Notes under the pieces: model-generated
Told to the model about the DNA's origin: nothing
The model's database searches: none
What the model saw: the letters and a program-made list of their open reading frames with translations, nothing else
Shown here: positions 19,212-27,644 of the stretch, one piece after another
How the letters are laid out: each line of letters starts with the position of its first letter
Position numbering within the stretch: the stretch's first letter is position 1
Program-made: the position numbers and the translations under genes
From: Saccharopolyspora phatthalungensis
GTDB lineage: Bacteria; Actinomycetota; Actinomycetes; Mycobacteriales; Pseudonocardiaceae
Reading direction: 5' to 3'
Assembly: GCF_014203395.1 (NCBI RefSeq)
Contig: NZ_JACHIW010000001.1
Location: 2,418,001-2,482,000 of the forward strand
DNA: 64,000 nucleotides

Positions 19212-20792
19212 GTGGGTGCTTTGACGCAGGGGTGGGGTGCCATGACACAGGTGCCGTCCGTGCAGATCCCGCCGATCGACTACGCGGCCGTCGCGCCGCT
19301 CCTGGTGATCCTCGGCGCGGCCTGCCTGGCGATCCTCGTCGAGGCGTTCCTGCCGCGGCACCAGCGCTGGTCGGTGCAGGTGGGACTGAGCCTGCTGGCG
19401 ATCGTGGTCGCCCTGGTGGCACTGGCCATGTACGCCCGTGCGGGAAACGCCGGTGTGACCACGCTGGCCGACAGCCTTGCGATCGACCCGCCCACGCTCT
19501 TCCTCTGGGGCACCCTGCTCGCGCTCGGGCTGACCGCGATCCTGCTGATCGCGGACCGCTCGGTAGAGCCCGGCGGCGCGTTCGTCGCCGAGTCGCGGGC
19601 GGCCGACGGGCCCGGTGCGATGAGCCGCGCGACCGCCGCCGTCGCGGGGATGCGCACCGAGGTCTTCCCGCTGGCCCTGTTCTCGCTCGGCGGGATGATG
19701 GTGTTCTGCGCGGCGAACGACCTGCTGACCATGTTCATCGCGCTCGAAGTGCTGAGCCTTCCGCTGTACCTGATGTGTGGACTGGCCAAGCGGCGCAGGT
19801 TGCTGTCGCAGGAGGCGGCGGTCAAGTACTTCCTGCTCGGCGCGTTCGCCTCGGCGTTCTTCCTGTATGGCCTGGCCCTGCTCTACGGCTACGCCGGTTC
19901 GGTGAAGCTGCAGGCCATCGCGGACGCCACCGCCGGCTCGGACCGCTCGGACACCCTGCTGTTCGCCGGGCTGGGTCTGCTGCTGGTGGGCCTGCTGTTC
20001 AAGGCTTCGGTGGGCCCGTTCCACACCTGGACCCCGGACGTCTACCAGGGCGCGCCGACCGCGGTCACCGGTTTCATGGCCGCCTGCACGAAGGTCGCCG
20101 CGTTCGGCGCGATCTTGCGGGTGTTGCAGGTCGCATTCCACGCCTCCAGCTGGGAGTGGCGGGGTGTGCTGTGGGCGGTCGCGATCGCCTCGATGGTCAT
20201 CGGCGTCGTACTCGGCCTGACCCAGCGCGATATCAAGCGGATGATCGCCTACTCCTCGGTCGCGCACGCCGGATTCATGCTGATCGGGGCGCTGGCGATG
20301 ACCGGCCGCGGCCTGGCGGGCACGCTTTTCTACCTGCTGGCCTACGGGTTCACCACGATCGCCGTGTTCGCGGTGATCAGCCTGGTGCGCAGGGCCGATG
20401 GTGAGGCAACTCACCTTTCGGACTGGGCCGGGCTGGCCAAGCGTTCGCCGTTGGTCGCCGCGGTGTTCACCTTCCTGTTGTTCGCTCTCGCCGGTATCCC
20501 GCTGACGAGCGGTTTCGTCGGGAAGTTCGTCGTTTTCGAGGCGGCGCTGGCGGATGGCATGGCGCCGCTGGTGGTGGTCGCCCTGGTGGCCAGTGCGGTT
20601 GCGGCCTTCTTCTACCTTCGTGTCATCGTGCTGATGTACTTCAGCGAACCCGCCGCGGACGGCCCCACCGTCAGCGTGCCGGGTGCGTTCACGACAGCCG
20701 CGATCACGCTCGGTGTGGTCGTCACGCTGTTGCTGGGCGTGCTGCCGACTCTGGCTCTGGACTGGGCGAACGTCGGCGGCTTCGTGTCGTAG
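19212..20792 (+). CDS. nuoN: NADH-quinone oxidoreductase subunit N (proton pump)
   Basis: The third antiporter-like subunit, 526 residues. Conserved motifs are MFIALEVLSLPLYLMCGLAK with the helix-5 glutamate, LLFKASVGPFHTWTPDVYQG with the pumping lysine, and the terminal FYLRVIVLMYF. GTG 19212 is preceded by GGGAGGTAA at about eight bases; ATG 19242 in the same frame is the alternative start. Last nuo gene; the polyprenyl synthase follows after 46 bases and is probably co-transcribed. Confidence 0.95.
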   Translation: MGALTQGWGAMTQVPSVQIPPIDYAAVAPLLVILGAACLAILVEAFLPRHQRWSVQVGLSLLAIVVALVALAMYARAGNAGVTTLADSLAIDPPTLFLWGTLLALGLTAILLIADRSVEPGGAFVAESRAADGPGAMSRATAAVAGMRTEVFPLALFSLGGMMVFCAANDLLTMFIALEVLSLPLYLMCGLAKRRRLLSQEAAVKYFLLGAFASAFFLYGLALLYGYAGSVKLQAIADATAGSDRSDTLLFAGLGLLLVGLLFKASVGPFHTWTPDVYQGAPTAVTGFMAACTKVAAFGAILRVLQVAFHASSWEWRGVLWAVAIASMVIGVVLGLTQRDIKRMIAYSSVAHAGFMLIGALAMTGRGLAGTLFYLLAYGFTTIAVFAVISLVRRADGEATHLSDWAGLAKRSPLVAAVFTFLLFALAGIPLTSGFVGKFVVFEAALADGMAPLVVVALVASAVAAFFYLRVIVLMYFSEPAADGPTVSVPGAFTTAAITLGVVVTLLLGVLPTLALDWANVGGFVS

Positions 20793-20838
20793 AGTGCTCG
20801 CCCGTAGGGCGACCAGGGGGAGCGAAGGCGACGGTGAC

Positions 20839-21867
20839 GTGAGCAGGCCAGCGGGTGACCCGATCAGTGAGCTGACCACGGGAGGATCGGGCGGGATCGC
20901 CATCGCCGACGAGGCGTTGGCCGATTCCGTGCGGCGGGGCATGGCTCGGGTGGAGCGGCTGCTGCACGATTCGGTGCAGAGCGAGTTCAAGTTCGCCACC
21001 CGCACCTCGCTGCACCTGGTGGAAGCCGGCGGTAAGCGGTTCCGGCCACTGTTCACGCTGTTGGCCGCGCAGTTCGGCGACCCGACGACGGACGAAGTGA
21101 TCAAGTCCGCGGCGGTGGTCGAGATGATCCACCTCGCCACCCTCTACCACGACGACGTGATGGACGAGGCGACCATGCGGCGCGGCGCGACCAGCGCCAA
21201 CGCCCGCTGGGACAACTCGGTGGCGATCCTGACCGGCGACTTCCTGTTCGCCCAGGCGTCTCGGCTGATCGCCGATCTCGGCGCCGCGGCGGTCCGGCGG
21301 ATGGCCAGCACCTTCGAGGCGCTCGTCACCGGCCAGATGCGGGAGACCGTCGGGGTCGCCGCGGACGAGGACGCCGTCGAGTTCTACCTGAAGGTGATCT
21401 ACGAGAAGACCGGTTCGCTGATCGCCACGGCCGGCCGGTTCGGCGCCTGGTTCTCCGGGGCCGACGAGGCGCACACCGAAGCGCTGGAGCGCATCGGCCG
21501 GATTCTGGGCACCGCTTTCCAGATCTCCGACGACATCATCGACATCGCCTCGCCGGCCAAGGAGTCCGGCAAGACGCCCGGCACCGACCTCCGCGAGGGG
21601 GTGCGGACGCTGCCGATGCTGTACGCGCTAACCGATGCGGACACCGGTACGCGGCTGCGCGAACTGCTGGACCGGCCACTGACCTCGGACCCCGAGGTCG
21701 ACGAGGCCTTGGGGCTGCTGCGCGCATCCAACGGGCTGGCGCGCACCCGCGCGACCCTGGACGAGTACGCCGACAATGCCCGCAAGGAACTCGCTTCGCT
21801 GCCGGACGTTGCGGCCCGTGAAGCGCTGTCGACGCTGGTCGACTACGTGGTGGCGCGAACCCGCTGA
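20839..21867 (+). CDS. Long-chain polyprenyl diphosphate synthase
   Basis: A 342-residue trans-prenyltransferase that elongates allylic diphosphates with isopentenyl diphosphate. The first aspartate-rich motif is in LYHDDVMDEATMRRG, the second in ISDDIIDIASPAKESGK, and the substrate-binding segment is GGKRFRPLFTLLAA. These fit octa/nona/heptaprenyl synthases that make the menaquinone side chain (GrcC-type in mycobacteria). GTG 20839 is the only suitable start near the 5' end; the frame upstream is a shadow of nuoN. Position after nuoN, with the side-chain reductase before nuoA, ties both flanks of the operon to menaquinone. Exact chain length cannot be read from the sequence. Confidence 0.88.
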   Translation: MSRPAGDPISELTTGGSGGIAIADEALADSVRRGMARVERLLHDSVQSEFKFATRTSLHLVEAGGKRFRPLFTLLAAQFGDPTTDEVIKSAAVVEMIHLATLYHDDVMDEATMRRGATSANARWDNSVAILTGDFLFAQASRLIADLGAAAVRRMASTFEALVTGQMRETVGVAADEDAVEFYLKVIYEKTGSLIATAGRFGAWFSGADEAHTEALERIGRILGTAFQISDDIIDIASPAKESGKTPGTDLREGVRTLPMLYALTDADTGTRLRELLDRPLTSDPEVDEALGLLRASNGLARTRATLDEYADNARKELASLPDVAAREALSTLVDYVVARTR

Positions 21868-22093
21868 GGCCGTCCCGATCTCGGGTACTGGCAAGCACCG
21901 CAGCCCGGGGGCTGTGGCTGCGAATCGGGCGGCAACCGACGGCTCCCAGTCGCGAAGCGTGCCCCAAAGTTGTGGCGCGACCACCCTCACGTGTCACGAG
22001 CCGGTCAAGCCGGGCCTTTGCCGGGGTTCCACGTGGTAGGTATCGCGGGAAGAACTTGCGGTGCTGCCGGAGCCCGGAGGAGGGACATCGCTC

Positions 22094-23167
22094 GTGATCA
22101 CCTGGCTGTTCACCCAGGTGTGGCTGTGGAGCCTCGCCGCGTTCGCGTTTGGGGCGCTGATCACCTGGCTGCTCTTCGTCCGGCCGCTGCGACGCCGCTT
22201 GGTCGAAGGCACCGCCCCGCACCCGGCGGACGAGTACGAACACGACCAGTCGAACGGGTTTGAGGAGCGCGATGCGCCGCTGGATCTGCTGCGACCGGTG
22301 ACCCGAGACCGGGACCCGGAGGAGGAACCGGAGGTCGGCGACTGGGGCCGGGCACCGCGCGCTTGGGTTGCGCCGAACCAGGCCCGAGCCGCCCGGCCCG
22401 ACGCCGACAGTACGTGGTTTCGCGAGTGGGACGAGCGCGTGAACGGAGTCGGAGTGCACGGCGACGACGTCGCAGTTGCCGCCGTGCAGCCGCGCGTTCC
22501 GCCAGCACTGGAGTCCCAGGCACCGACAGGCCCGAAGGCCGCGGAGCCGAAGGCGGGTGTGGAATCGCCTGCTGCGCAAGCCAAGGCGGCGGTGCCGTTC
22601 GAGGATGAGCAGTCGACGGAGTTCGCGGCGATGTGGCCGAACGCGGAGCCCGAGACGACGACGTCGTCGGTGCCCGCGTGGGCGTCCGAGGATGCGGCAC
22701 CCGCCACGGAGACAGCGAGGGTGGAGCAGGCGGAGCCGGAACCCTCGGAGCCGCATGACGAGGAGTCGCGGATTCCCGGATGGCCACGAGGTGCGGACGA
22801 CGCGACGGAGTCGCGGTTGTCCGGGCATTTGCGGTCGCTGTTCGAGTCGGTGGAGCCGCGAGGCGCCGACGACGCGGCGCAGTCCCTGTCGCCGATCGGA
22901 GCAGACGCGACGGAGGTGATCCCGAAGTTCGAGGACGGTGGTGCGGCGGAGCCGCCGCCGTTGCCGCGGCGTACGCCCGGCGCCGGGCCGCGGCCCGGCC
23001 GAGAGGTCGGCTCGGGGCCGATGATCAAGGGGCACTCCGCGTCCCGGCAGTACCACAGCCCCGAATCACCGGCGTACGACAAGATCGTCCCCGACGTCTG
23101 GTTCCGCACGGCGGGCGATGCGGAGATCGCCGGCTTCGAACCCTGGAACGGCAAACGCGCCACCTGA
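22094..23167 (+). CDS. Membrane-anchored sunset-domain protein
   Basis: A 357-residue protein with one N-terminal membrane helix (residues about 5-28, ending in the basic stop-transfer RPLRRR), a long acidic, proline/alanine-rich disordered middle part (residues about 40-300), and a C-terminal domain of some 45 residues containing MIKGHSASRQYHSPESPAYD and WFRTAGDAEIAGFEPW. That C-terminal pattern resembles the 'sunset' domain seen in actinobacterial channel-accessory (ArfB/ArfC-like) proteins. GTG 22094 was chosen because GGAGGAGGGA (22076-22085) precedes it. Function is unknown; a role at a membrane channel or cell envelope is an inference. It stands alone with a 226-base upstream gap. Confidence 0.75.
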   Translation: MITWLFTQVWLWSLAAFAFGALITWLLFVRPLRRRLVEGTAPHPADEYEHDQSNGFEERDAPLDLLRPVTRDRDPEEEPEVGDWGRAPRAWVAPNQARAARPDADSTWFREWDERVNGVGVHGDDVAVAAVQPRVPPALESQAPTGPKAAEPKAGVESPAAQAKAAVPFEDEQSTEFAAMWPNAEPETTTSSVPAWASEDAAPATETARVEQAEPEPSEPHDEESRIPGWPRGADDATESRLSGHLRSLFESVEPRGADDAAQSLSPIGADATEVIPKFEDGGAAEPPPLPRRTPGAGPRPGREVGSGPMIKGHSASRQYHSPESPAYDKIVPDVWFRTAGDAEIAGFEPWNGKRAT

Positions 23168-23253
23168 GCCCTCCGGACACCGGGCCGACGTTCCCGCAGG
23201 CCGGTGGGCGTAGGTACGCAAGCTTCCGGAACAGGCGAAGCAGCTCTTGGCGT

Positions 23254-23706
23254 TCACTCCGGCTGCGGTTGGCGCTCCAGGAGTCGGGAGAGCACCACCG
23301 TGGACACTGTCCGGTTCACGAACTCGACCGAGCGCAGCCGTTCCATCGCCGATTCGAGGTGGTGGATGTTCGCCGCGCGCAGATGCACGATCGCATCCGC
23401 CTGCCCGGACACGGTGTAGGCCGCGACCACCTCCGGCAGCGGCTCCAGCCCGGTGCGGATCCGGTGCGCAGGAACATTGCCATCGCAGTGCACCTCCACG
23501 AACGCCTCCGTTCCCCAGCCCAGCGCCTCGGGGTCCACGACGGCGGTGAATCCTTGCAACACGCCCAGATCCAGCAGTTTGTCCACCCGCCGCTTCACCG
23601 CAGGCGCGGACAGGCCGACATCGGCCCCGATTTCCGCATAGCTCGCCCGCGCGTCGGCCACCAGGCGAGAAATGATTCGTTGGTCCAAGGCGTCCATACG
23701 CAACAT
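23254..23706 (-). CDS. Lrp/AsnC-family transcriptional regulator
   Basis: A protein of about 150 residues. The N-terminus MDALDQRIISRLVADARASYAEIGADVG is an AsnC-type helix-turn-helix (quoted only to show position; key part DQRIISRL and LSAPAVKRRVDKL), followed by a RAM/ligand-binding domain with the GQADAIVHLRA strand. It is divergent from ddaH with about 65 bases between starts, so it very likely regulates that gene in response to arginine or a derivative. No ribosome-binding site is visible before either ATG (23706 or 23697), so the precise start is uncertain. Confidence 0.85.
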   Translation of the reverse strand: MLRMDALDQRIISRLVADARASYAEIGADVGLSAPAVKRRVDKLLDLGVLQGFTAVVDPEALGWGTEAFVEVHCDGNVPAHRIRTGLEPLPEVVAAYTVSGQADAIVHLRAANIHHLESAMERLRSVEFVNRTVSTVVLSRLLERQPQPE

Positions 23707-23734
23707 TCTGCCGCAAAAAACGAACATCGCGTTG

Positions 23735-23764
23735 TTGATAGCTGGTTTGGCCACCACTTAGATT
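23735..23764 (+). promoter_or_regulatory. Promoter of ddaH, leaderless
   Basis: TTGATA (23735-23740) and TAGATT (23759-23764) are separated by 18 bases. The -10 ends seven bases before the ddaH ATG at 23772, so transcription should start at or next to the start codon. No ribosome-binding site is present, which agrees with a leaderless transcript. Confidence 0.65.
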
Positions 23765-23771
23765 TCGATTC

Positions 23772-24626
23772 ATGACGGTCACCGCCGGACAGGCTGTAGC
23801 AACCCTGGCGTCGCCCCACGCCACCACGCGGCGCTACGTGATGTGCGCGCCCAAGTACTTCACCGTCGAGTACTCGATCAACCCGTGGATGGACCCCGGC
23901 GCGCCGGTGGACGTCGACCTGGCGATGCTCCAGTGGGCGGAGCTGAGGCGCACCTACGAGCGGCTCGGGCACCTCGTCGAGGTCGTCGAGCCGCAGCCCG
24001 GACTGCCCGACATGGTGTTCGCGGCCAACTCGGCGACCGTCATCGACGGACGGGTGCTGGGCGCTCGGTTCCGCGCGCCGCAGCGTGCCGCCGAGGCCGA
24101 GCACTTCCGCCGCTGGTTCATCACCCGCGGCTACCGGAACGTGGTCATGCCGTCCCGGATCAACGAAGCCGAGGGCGACTTCGCCTGGACCGGCCGAGTG
24201 CTGCTGGCCGGCAGCGGGTTCCGCACCGATCCCGAGGCCCACGCCGAGGCCCAAGAGGCGCTCGGGGTGCCAGTGGTGTCGCTGCGCCTGGTCGACCCGC
24301 GCTACTACCACCTGGACACCGCGCTGTTCGTGCTGGAGTGCGGCGAGCGGGCGCAGATCGCCTACTTCCCGGGGGCGTTCTCGTCCGGTTCGCGCCGCGT
24401 GCTGGAGCGGATGTTCCCGGACGCCGTGATCGCCGACGCGGCCGACGCGGCCTGCCTCGGCTTGAACGGGGTGTCCGACGGTCGGCACGTGGTGCTGCCG
24501 GCGGAGGCGACCGGGCTCGCCGCGCAGCTGGCCGCTCGCGGCTACGAGCCGATTTTGCTGGGCATCTCCGAGCTCCGGAAGTCCGGCGGCGGCCCGAAAT
24601 GCTGCACGCTCGAACTCCACGCCTGA
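23772..24626 (+). CDS. ddaH: Dimethylarginine dimethylaminohydrolase-type amidinotransferase-fold hydrolase
   Basis: A 284-residue enzyme of the pentein/amidinotransferase superfamily, related to DDAH and arginine deiminase. Visible active-site elements are LPDMVFAANSAT, the EGDF motif, the histidine in YYHLDTALFVLE and the nucleophilic cysteine region GGGPKCCTLELHA at the end. It would hydrolyse a guanidino compound to citrulline or ornithine plus an amine. In actinomycetes such genes are usually paired with an Lrp regulator and sometimes with ornithine aminotransferase; only the regulator is here. The strict substrate (arginine versus methylarginine) cannot be decided from the sequence. A strong hairpin follows the stop. 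Confidence 0.85.
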   Translation: MTVTAGQAVATLASPHATTRRYVMCAPKYFTVEYSINPWMDPGAPVDVDLAMLQWAELRRTYERLGHLVEVVEPQPGLPDMVFAANSATVIDGRVLGARFRAPQRAAEAEHFRRWFITRGYRNVVMPSRINEAEGDFAWTGRVLLAGSGFRTDPEAHAEAQEALGVPVVSLRLVDPRYYHLDTALFVLECGERAQIAYFPGAFSSGSRRVLERMFPDAVIADAADAACLGLNGVSDGRHVVLPAEATGLAAQLAARGYEPILLGISELRKSGGGPKCCTLELHA

Positions 24627-24640
24627 GGGGGCGGGGACGC

Positions 24641-24673
24641 GAAGGGCGCCGTTGACCAGCAACGGCACCCTTC
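24641..24673. terminator. Hairpin terminator after ddaH
   Basis: GAAGGGCGCCGTTG pairs with CAACGGCACCCTTC across a five-base loop (one non-Watson-Crick position). It sits 15 bases after the ddaH stop and also just past the YceI remnant on the other strand, so it can act in both directions. No long U-tract follows, which is common in actinomycetes. Confidence 0.7.
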
Positions 24674-24691
24674 GCCACGGTCGACGGCGAA

Positions 24692-24787
24692 CTACTGCTC
24701 CAGGATCGCCTGCACACCGAGTTCGATGTTGATGGTGGGGCCGACCATGGCGATGCCCTTGGCCAAGGTGGCCTGCCAGTTGACCGG
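24692..24787 (-). pseudogene. Remnant of a YceI-family gene (C-terminal 31 codons)
   Basis: On the minus strand a short frame ends with NWQATLAKGIAMVGPTINIE followed by LGVQAILEQ and a stop (24694-24692). This looks like the C-terminal strands of YceI-like lipocalin-fold proteins, whose usual ending is of the form 'W...L..GG.LVGD.V.IEL..QAV'. An in-frame stop at 24790-24788 and unrelated sequence upstream show that the rest of the gene is gone. The neighbouring hairpin may have been its terminator. Confidence 0.5.
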
Positions 24788-24890
24788 TCATGCTAAGCGG
24801 GGCGTGTTGCGAACCGATCACCTCGGGACGTTGGCTTCAGCACATCCGCTCAGCGGAACTACGACTCGCGCCGGGTCGTTTTCTGGGTGA

Positions 24891-24911
24891 CCTTCGAAAT
24901 ATTTGGAAAGG
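24891..24911. promoter_or_regulatory. AT-rich imperfect palindrome before the HtpX-like gene
   Basis: An imperfect 21-base palindrome centred on AAATATTT (24897-24904), flanked by CCTT and AAGG-type ends, lies about 70 bases before the protease start. It stands out in GC-rich surroundings and could be an operator. No regulator can be named. Confidence 0.3.
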
Positions 24912-24977
24912 TGTCACGAGCGGCGATCCGGATGTCCCAATAGGCACCGGTTGAGCCCTTGGGCGGAGGCAGGCACG

Positions 24978-25853
24978 GTGCACAGTCACGTCAACGGTTT
25001 AAAGACCGCGCTGCTGCTCGGCGGTATGAGCGCGCTGGTGCTGCTGGTCGGGTCGATCTTCGGCCGCGCCGGCCTGATCATCGCGCTCTTCGTGGCGTTG
25101 GGGATGAACGGCTACGCGTACTTCAACTCGGCCAACCTGGCGCTGCGCGCGATGCGCGCCCGCCCGGTGTCGGAGGCCGAGCAGCCCGCCATGTACCGGA
25201 TCGTGCGCGAGCTGGCGACCTCGGCGCGGCAGCCGATGCCCGCGCTCTACATCAGCCCGACGCGGGCGCCCAACGCCTTCGCCACCGGCCGAAACCCCCG
25301 AAACGCCGCCGTGTGCTGTACCGCCGGGATCCTCGAACTGCTTAACGAGCGCGAGCTGCGCGCCGTGCTCGGGCACGAGCTCTCGCACGTCTACAACCGC
25401 GACATCCTGATCTCCAGCGTGGCCGGGGCATTGGCCAGCGTGGTCACTTTCCTCGCCAACTTCGGGCTGTTCCTCGGCATGTTCGGCGGCCAGGACGATG
25501 ACCGGCCCAACCCGTTCGCGATGCTGCTGGTGGCGCTGCTCGGCCCGATCGCGGCGGCCGTCGTGCAGATGGCCGTCAGCCGCTCCCGCGAGTACCAGGC
25601 CGATGCGTCCGGGGCCCAGCTGACCGGCGACCCACTCGCACTGGCCTCCGCCCTGCGCAAGCTGGAGCGCGGCACCCAGCAGGCGCCGCTTGCCCCGGAG
25701 CCCCAACTGGTGTCGCAGTCGCACTTGATGATCGCCAACCCGTTCCGCCCCGGCGAGCGGCTGGCCCGGCTGTTCTCCACCCACCCGCCGATGGACGATC
25801 GCATTCGCCGGCTGGAGGGCATGGCGGGCTACCAGCTCCCCCCGGCCTGGTGA
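24978..25853 (+). CDS. htpX: HtpX-like M48 family zinc metalloprotease
   Basis: A 291-residue integral membrane protease for quality control of membrane proteins. Two N-terminal helices are followed by the catalytic HELSH motif (in [15 protein letters not shown]) around residue 136, two further membrane segments, and the third zinc ligand glutamate in [11 protein letters not shown]. All catalytic residues are present. GTG 24978 is the first start that gives the standard N-terminus, preceded by GGCGGAGGCAGG; the frame upstream is longer but lacks support. It converges on rmlA with an 18-base gap. Confidence 0.92.
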   Translation: MHSHVNGLKTALLLGGMSALVLLVGSIFGRAGLIIALFVALGMNGYAYFNSANLALRAMRARPVSEAEQPAMYRIVRELATSARQPMPALYISPTRAPNAFATGRNPRNAAVCCTAGILELLNERELRAVLGHELSHVYNRDILISSVAGALASVVTFLANFGLFLGMFGGQDDDRPNPFAMLLVALLGPIAAAVVQMAVSRSREYQADASGAQLTGDPLALASALRKLERGTQQAPLAPEPQLVSQSHLMIANPFRPGERLARLFSTHPPMDDRIRRLEGMAGYQLPPAW

Positions 25854-25871
25854 CGGCGGACCGTTCGGCGC

Positions 25872-26756
25872 TCAGGCGCTGCGGGCCCCGGAGCGGCGGG
25901 CGACCTCCATCACGTATTCGCCGTAGCCCGACCTCGCCAGCGCGGTGCCCAGCTCGAAGCATTCCTCGGCCGAGATGTAGCCCATGCGCAGGGCGATTTC
26001 CTCCAGACACGCGATCCGCACGCCCTGCCGGTGCTCCAGTACCTGCACGAACTGCGACGCCTCGACGAGCGAGTCGTGGGTGCCGGTGTCCAGCCAGGCA
26101 AACCCGCGGCCGAGCTGCGTCAGCCGCGCCCGGCCGCGCTCCAGGTAGGCGAGGTTGACATCGGTGATCTCCAGTTCGCCGCGAGCCGAAGGCGTGAGCC
26201 CCTTGGCGATGTCGATCACTTCGTTGTCGTAGAAGTACAGGCCGGTGATGGCCATTTTGGACCGCGGGCGCTCCGGTTTCTCCACGATGGACACCAGACG
26301 GCCGTCGCCGTCCAGCTCACCGACGCCGTAGCGCTGCGGATCGCGGACCGGGTAGCCGAACAACGTGCAGCCGTCGAGTTCCTGGACGCACTGCTGGAGG
26401 ATCCGGGAGAAGCCCTGCCCGTAGAAGATGTTGTCGCCAAGGACTAGCGCGACCGACTCGTCGCCGACGAAGTCCGCGCCGATCACGAACGCTTCGGCGA
26501 GTCCGTTGGGCTGGTCCTGTTCGGCGTATTGGATCCGGATGCCAAACCGCGACCCGTCCCCGAGCAGCCGCTGGAACAGCGGCATGTCGGCGGGGGTCGA
26601 GATGAGCAGCACCTCCCGGATGCCGGCCAGCATCAGCACCGACAGCGGGTAGTAGATCATCGGTTTGTCGTACACCGGTAACAACTGCTTGGACACGGCC
26701 TGCGTCAACGGGTGCAGCCGCGTCCCGTTGCCGCCCGCAAGCACGATCCCCTTCAC
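25872..26756 (-). CDS. rmlA: Glucose-1-phosphate thymidylyltransferase
   Basis: A 294-residue nucleotidyltransferase that makes dTDP-glucose, the first step to dTDP-rhamnose and other deoxysugars. The N-terminal signature [18 protein letters not shown] and [18 protein letters not shown] are textbook RmlA, and [13 protein letters not shown] is the metal/nucleotide loop. Length is standard. It lies 21 bases downstream of yajQ on the same strand, suggesting one transcript, though the two functions are unrelated. Other rml genes are not in the window, so a cell-wall or antibiotic-sugar role cannot be distinguished. Confidence 0.93.
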   Translation of the reverse strand: MKGIVLAGGNGTRLHPLTQAVSKQLLPVYDKPMIYYPLSVLMLAGIREVLLISTPADMPLFQRLLGDGSRFGIRIQYAEQDQPNGLAEAFVIGADFVGDESVALVLGDNIFYGQGFSRILQQCVQELDGCTLFGYPVRDPQRYGVGELDGDGRLVSIVEKPERPRSKMAITGLYFYDNEVIDIAKGLTPSARGELEITDVNLAYLERGRARLTQLGRGFAWLDTGTHDSLVEASQFVQVLEHRQGVRIACLEEIALRMGYISAEECFELGTALARSGYGEYVMEVARRSGARSA

Positions 26757-26777
26757 CCGGATACCTCCAGCGGTGGA

Positions 26778-27269
26778 TTACCGGAAATTCTCGAACTGGA
26801 GCGCGACATCGAAGTCGCTGGACTTCAGCAATTGGATCACGGCCTGCAGGTCGTCCTTCTTCTTGCCCGAAACCCGCAGCTGCTCGCCCTGGATCTGGGC
26901 CTGCACGCCCTTGGGGCCCTCGTCGCGGATCTTCTTGGAGATCTTCTTCGCGACGTCCTGCGAGATGCCCTGCACGACCTTGCCGGTGGCCTTGTAAATC
27001 TGGCCGGAGCTGGCGGGATCGCCCATGTCGAGCGCCTTCAGCGAGATGCCGCGCTTGATCAGCTTCTCCTTGAAGACGTCGATGGCGGCCTTGCAGCGCT
27101 CCTCGGTCTCCGACTCCAGCACCACGGCGTTCTCGCCCGACCACTGGATCTTCGAGCCGGTGCCCCGGAAGTCGAATCGGTTGGCGAGTTCCTTGGCCGC
27201 CTGGTTCAGCGCGTTGTCCACCTCTTGGTGGTCCACCTTGCTCACCACGTCGAACGACGGGTTTGCCAC
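26778..27269 (-). CDS. yajQ: YajQ-family (c-di-GMP/nucleotide-binding) protein
   Basis: A 163-residue protein with the YajQ pattern: [20 protein letters not shown] at the start, [14 protein letters not shown], and [20 protein letters not shown] plus QFENFR at the end, which form two ferredoxin-like domains. Some members bind cyclic di-GMP and act with transcription factors; others bind nucleotides or RNA. GTG 27269 is preferred over the longer frame because GGGAGG precedes it at good distance and because it gives the family's usual N-terminus. Confidence 0.9.
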   Translation of the reverse strand: MANPSFDVVSKVDHQEVDNALNQAAKELANRFDFRGTGSKIQWSGENAVVLESETEERCKAAIDVFKEKLIKRGISLKALDMGDPASSGQIYKATGKVVQGISQDVAKKISKKIRDEGPKGVQAQIQGEQLRVSGKKKDDLQAVIQLLKSSDFDVALQFENFR

Positions 27270-27376
27270 CTGTCTACCTCCCGTTGAGCCGAAGCAGCAT
27301 ATCTGCGAGAACACGCTACCGGGCAGCGCCATTCGAGTGGCCGCGGTCGTGGCAGGGCGCGGCGACGCGCAAAAAA

Positions 27377-27408
27377 CCGACCCCGTGACCGGTCGGTCAC
27401 GGGGTCGG
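27377..27408 (-). terminator. Strong intrinsic terminator, probable original tRNA-Tyr terminator
   Basis: A perfect 15-bp stem (27377-27391 with 27394-27408) with a tiny loop, followed on the minus strand by six T residues. It lies ten bases beyond the tRNA-Tyr 3'-end fragment at 27418-27448. It was probably the chromosomal terminator of tRNA-Tyr before the islet inserted. Confidence 0.8.
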
Positions 27409-27417
27409 TGCTACGAG

Positions 27418-27448
27418 TGCCAGGTAGAGGATTCGAACCTCCGAAGGC
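27418..27448 (-). repeat. Duplicated 3' end of tRNA-Tyr (att-type direct repeat, distal copy)
   Basis: These 31 bases equal the last 31 bases of tRNA-Tyr (28943-28973) except for one position (A at 27426 instead of G at 28951). Both copies are in the same orientation and similarity stops abruptly after base 31. This is the usual footprint of integration into a tRNA 3' end. Confidence 0.85.
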
Positions 27449-27644
27449 TCCCCGTTACATCGATCTTGACCAGCAAAAATGTATCCTAGCCTCGACCACG
27501 GATTGGCCACCGACACCGCGAAAGAGCGCCGCCAGAAGGCTACGGCCAAGCTGCTGGCCAGATGCACAGCACCACTGATGCAAGCGCGTCAGCCCAAGGA
27601 GGCGGTGACTTTCTGTTGTCGCGTCGTGACCGTATGCTTGCGCG

